In this document: piece after piece, positions 42,989-43,742 of the stretch
Position numbering within the stretch: position 1 is the first letter of the stretch
Layout: each line of letters opens with the position of its first letter
Origin: Bacteroidota bacterium
GTDB lineage: Bacteria; Bacteroidota; Bacteroidia; Chitinophagales; Saprospiraceae
Assembly: GCA_024642665.1 (NCBI GenBank)
Contig: JAHEAR010000030.1
Location: 1-43,742, forward strand
Length of the DNA stretch: 43,742 bases
Direction of reading: 5' to 3'
Position numbers and translations under genes: made by a program
Notes under the pieces: generated by a model
What the model was told of the DNA's origin: nothing
Databases searched by the model: none
What the model saw: only the letters and a program-made list of their open reading frames with translations

Positions 42989-43742
42989 ATGAAAAAGAGT
43001 ATTTTAATTGTTTGGGCTGTAATCACCACCTTTAGCTTAACCGCCTTTTGCTTTATCAATTGGAACCATGAAAACAAATTATGTCTCACATTACCATCCT
43101 ATGGTACCACAAATAAGGCCAATACAATGATTGGCACAGCCATTGGAAACATGATAGACATCAATTTTGACTACGCGGTGGGTACACGATATGCACCTAT
43201 TACAAAAGGTGAGGTGGATCGGGCTACATCAGTCATTGATTTTCTACCCGCTGACCATGTCCCACAAATTGTGTCATTCAATGAAGTCAGCGTATTCATT
43301 ATGGATCATGAGAAATTATCTGAAACACTTGAAACTGGCAATGGCGCAACCCTGACTTCCGCTCAGCTTGGTCTGTTGAAATCATGCGATTATTCCACAA
43401 ATTTTCTGATCAGGGCAGAGTACATTCAGAAGAATATGGTGACCGGAGAGTTTGAGTCTAGTTTCTGCAACCCTCGCAGGACTATTGTCCCGGAAAAGCA
43501 AGCAGCGTACCTCCCCGGAAATGAGGCGCTCCTGGATTACCTGAAAGAGAACAATAAGGAAAATATCAACCTTTTGGACAATGAGAAACTACAAGCTGCT
43601 AAGCTCTATTTTACGGTCAATAAAATGGGAAATATTTCCAATATCTATTTGGACAAAACATCAGGTTATCCAATGATAGATAATTATATGATGGAATTAA
43701 TTAAAAATGCCCCGGGACAATGGGAGGTCGCTGAAAATGCCC
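42989..43742 (+). CDS. Exported protein with TonB-C-like domain (cut by right edge)
   Basis: 251 codons are visible from ATG 42989; the 3' end lies beyond the window. The N-terminus MKKSILIVWAVITTFSLTAF is a signal peptide or membrane anchor. Residues 30-165 form an unrecognised domain with several cysteines (near 32, 138 and 164). From about residue 175 the sequence follows the TonB C-terminal domain pattern: YLPGNEALLDYLKEN, AKLYFTVNKMGNISNIYLDK, SGYPMIDNYMMELIKNAPG and QWEVAEN. It lacks the Pro-rich linker of classical TonB in the visible part. It diverges from the transmembrane OmpR-type regulator across 135 bases, suggesting a regulator-target pair. Its role may be in envelope sensing or protein interaction rather than transport. 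Confidence 0.75.
   Translation, partial: MKKSILIVWAVITTFSLTAFCFINWNHENKLCLTLPSYGTTNKANTMIGTAIGNMIDINFDYAVGTRYAPITKGEVDRATSVIDFLPADHVPQIVSFNEVSVFIMDHEKLSETLETGNGATLTSAQLGLLKSCDYSTNFLIRAEYIQKNMVTGEFESSFCNPRRTIVPEKQAAYLPGNEALLDYLKENNKENINLLDNEKLQAAKLYFTVNKMGNISNIYLDKTSGYPMIDNYMMELIKNAPGQWEVAENA

Noticed and set aside
1-43742. CRISPR arrays, restriction-modification or other defence systems, prophage
   Set aside because: No regularly spaced repeats were seen, and none of the proteins shows Cas, nuclease/methylase-pair, toxin-antitoxin or phage structural motifs.

Overview
The window looks like chromosomal DNA from a Bacteroidota bacterium, probably a Saprospiria-like lineage. The evidence is two proteins with C-terminal type IX secretion (T9SS) sorting domains, a PUR/DUF3276 nucleic-acid-binding protein, a BshB1-type bacillithiol deacetylase, a choice-of-anchor-B protein, a DUF1501/DUF1800 pair, and repeated promoter -7 elements of the form TAnnTTTG or TATCTTGC. 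The taxonomic call below phylum is inference. Coding density is high. No gap between genes exceeds 300 bases, and I see no rRNA, tRNA, CRISPR array, insertion sequence or phage gene.

Layout. 1-2768 (minus): a truncated Tat-exported DUF1501 gene preceded in its operon by a DUF1800 gene. 2960-4935 (plus): a nucleotide-sugar epimerase and a membrane-anchored GT2 glycosyltransferase. 5049-10247 (plus): two secreted proteins, one with a T9SS tail and one a large M36 metalloprotease lacking such a tail. 10269-18831: mostly housekeeping, with an FkbM methyltransferase, FabH, BshB1, a small exported protein, an acyl-CoA carboxyltransferase, threonine aldolase, an LVIVD-repeat T9SS cargo and a PUR protein. 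18909-25481: an ABC exporter, then an envelope locus in which a membrane HhH protein and an OmpA-like protein diverge from comEC and a second membrane HhH protein. 25497-30111: fructose-1,6-bisphosphatase downstream of a VWA membrane protein, diverging from an exported amidotransferase-like protein of the family often labelled asparagine synthetase B.

30122-41867 is the most distinctive block. It holds four different sulfotransferase-like proteins, two GT4 glycosyltransferases, a Wzx-type flippase, a GT39-type membrane glycosyltransferase and a YfhO-type membrane protein. The simplest reading is a locus making and exporting a sulfated surface glycan or glycolipid. The sulfate donor pathway is not in the window.

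41963-43742: a single-polypeptide transmembrane regulator (exported sensor domain, one membrane helix, OmpR-type winged helix) diverges from an exported protein with a TonB-C-like domain that runs off the right edge.

Regulation. Several genes have convincing Bacteroidota -7 elements. In four unrelated genes (starts at 13675, 15361, 38835 and 42853) exactly four bases separate the -7 octamer from the start codon, which predicts leaderless or nearly leaderless transcripts. Several divergent intergenic regions carry perfect inverted repeats that could be operators.
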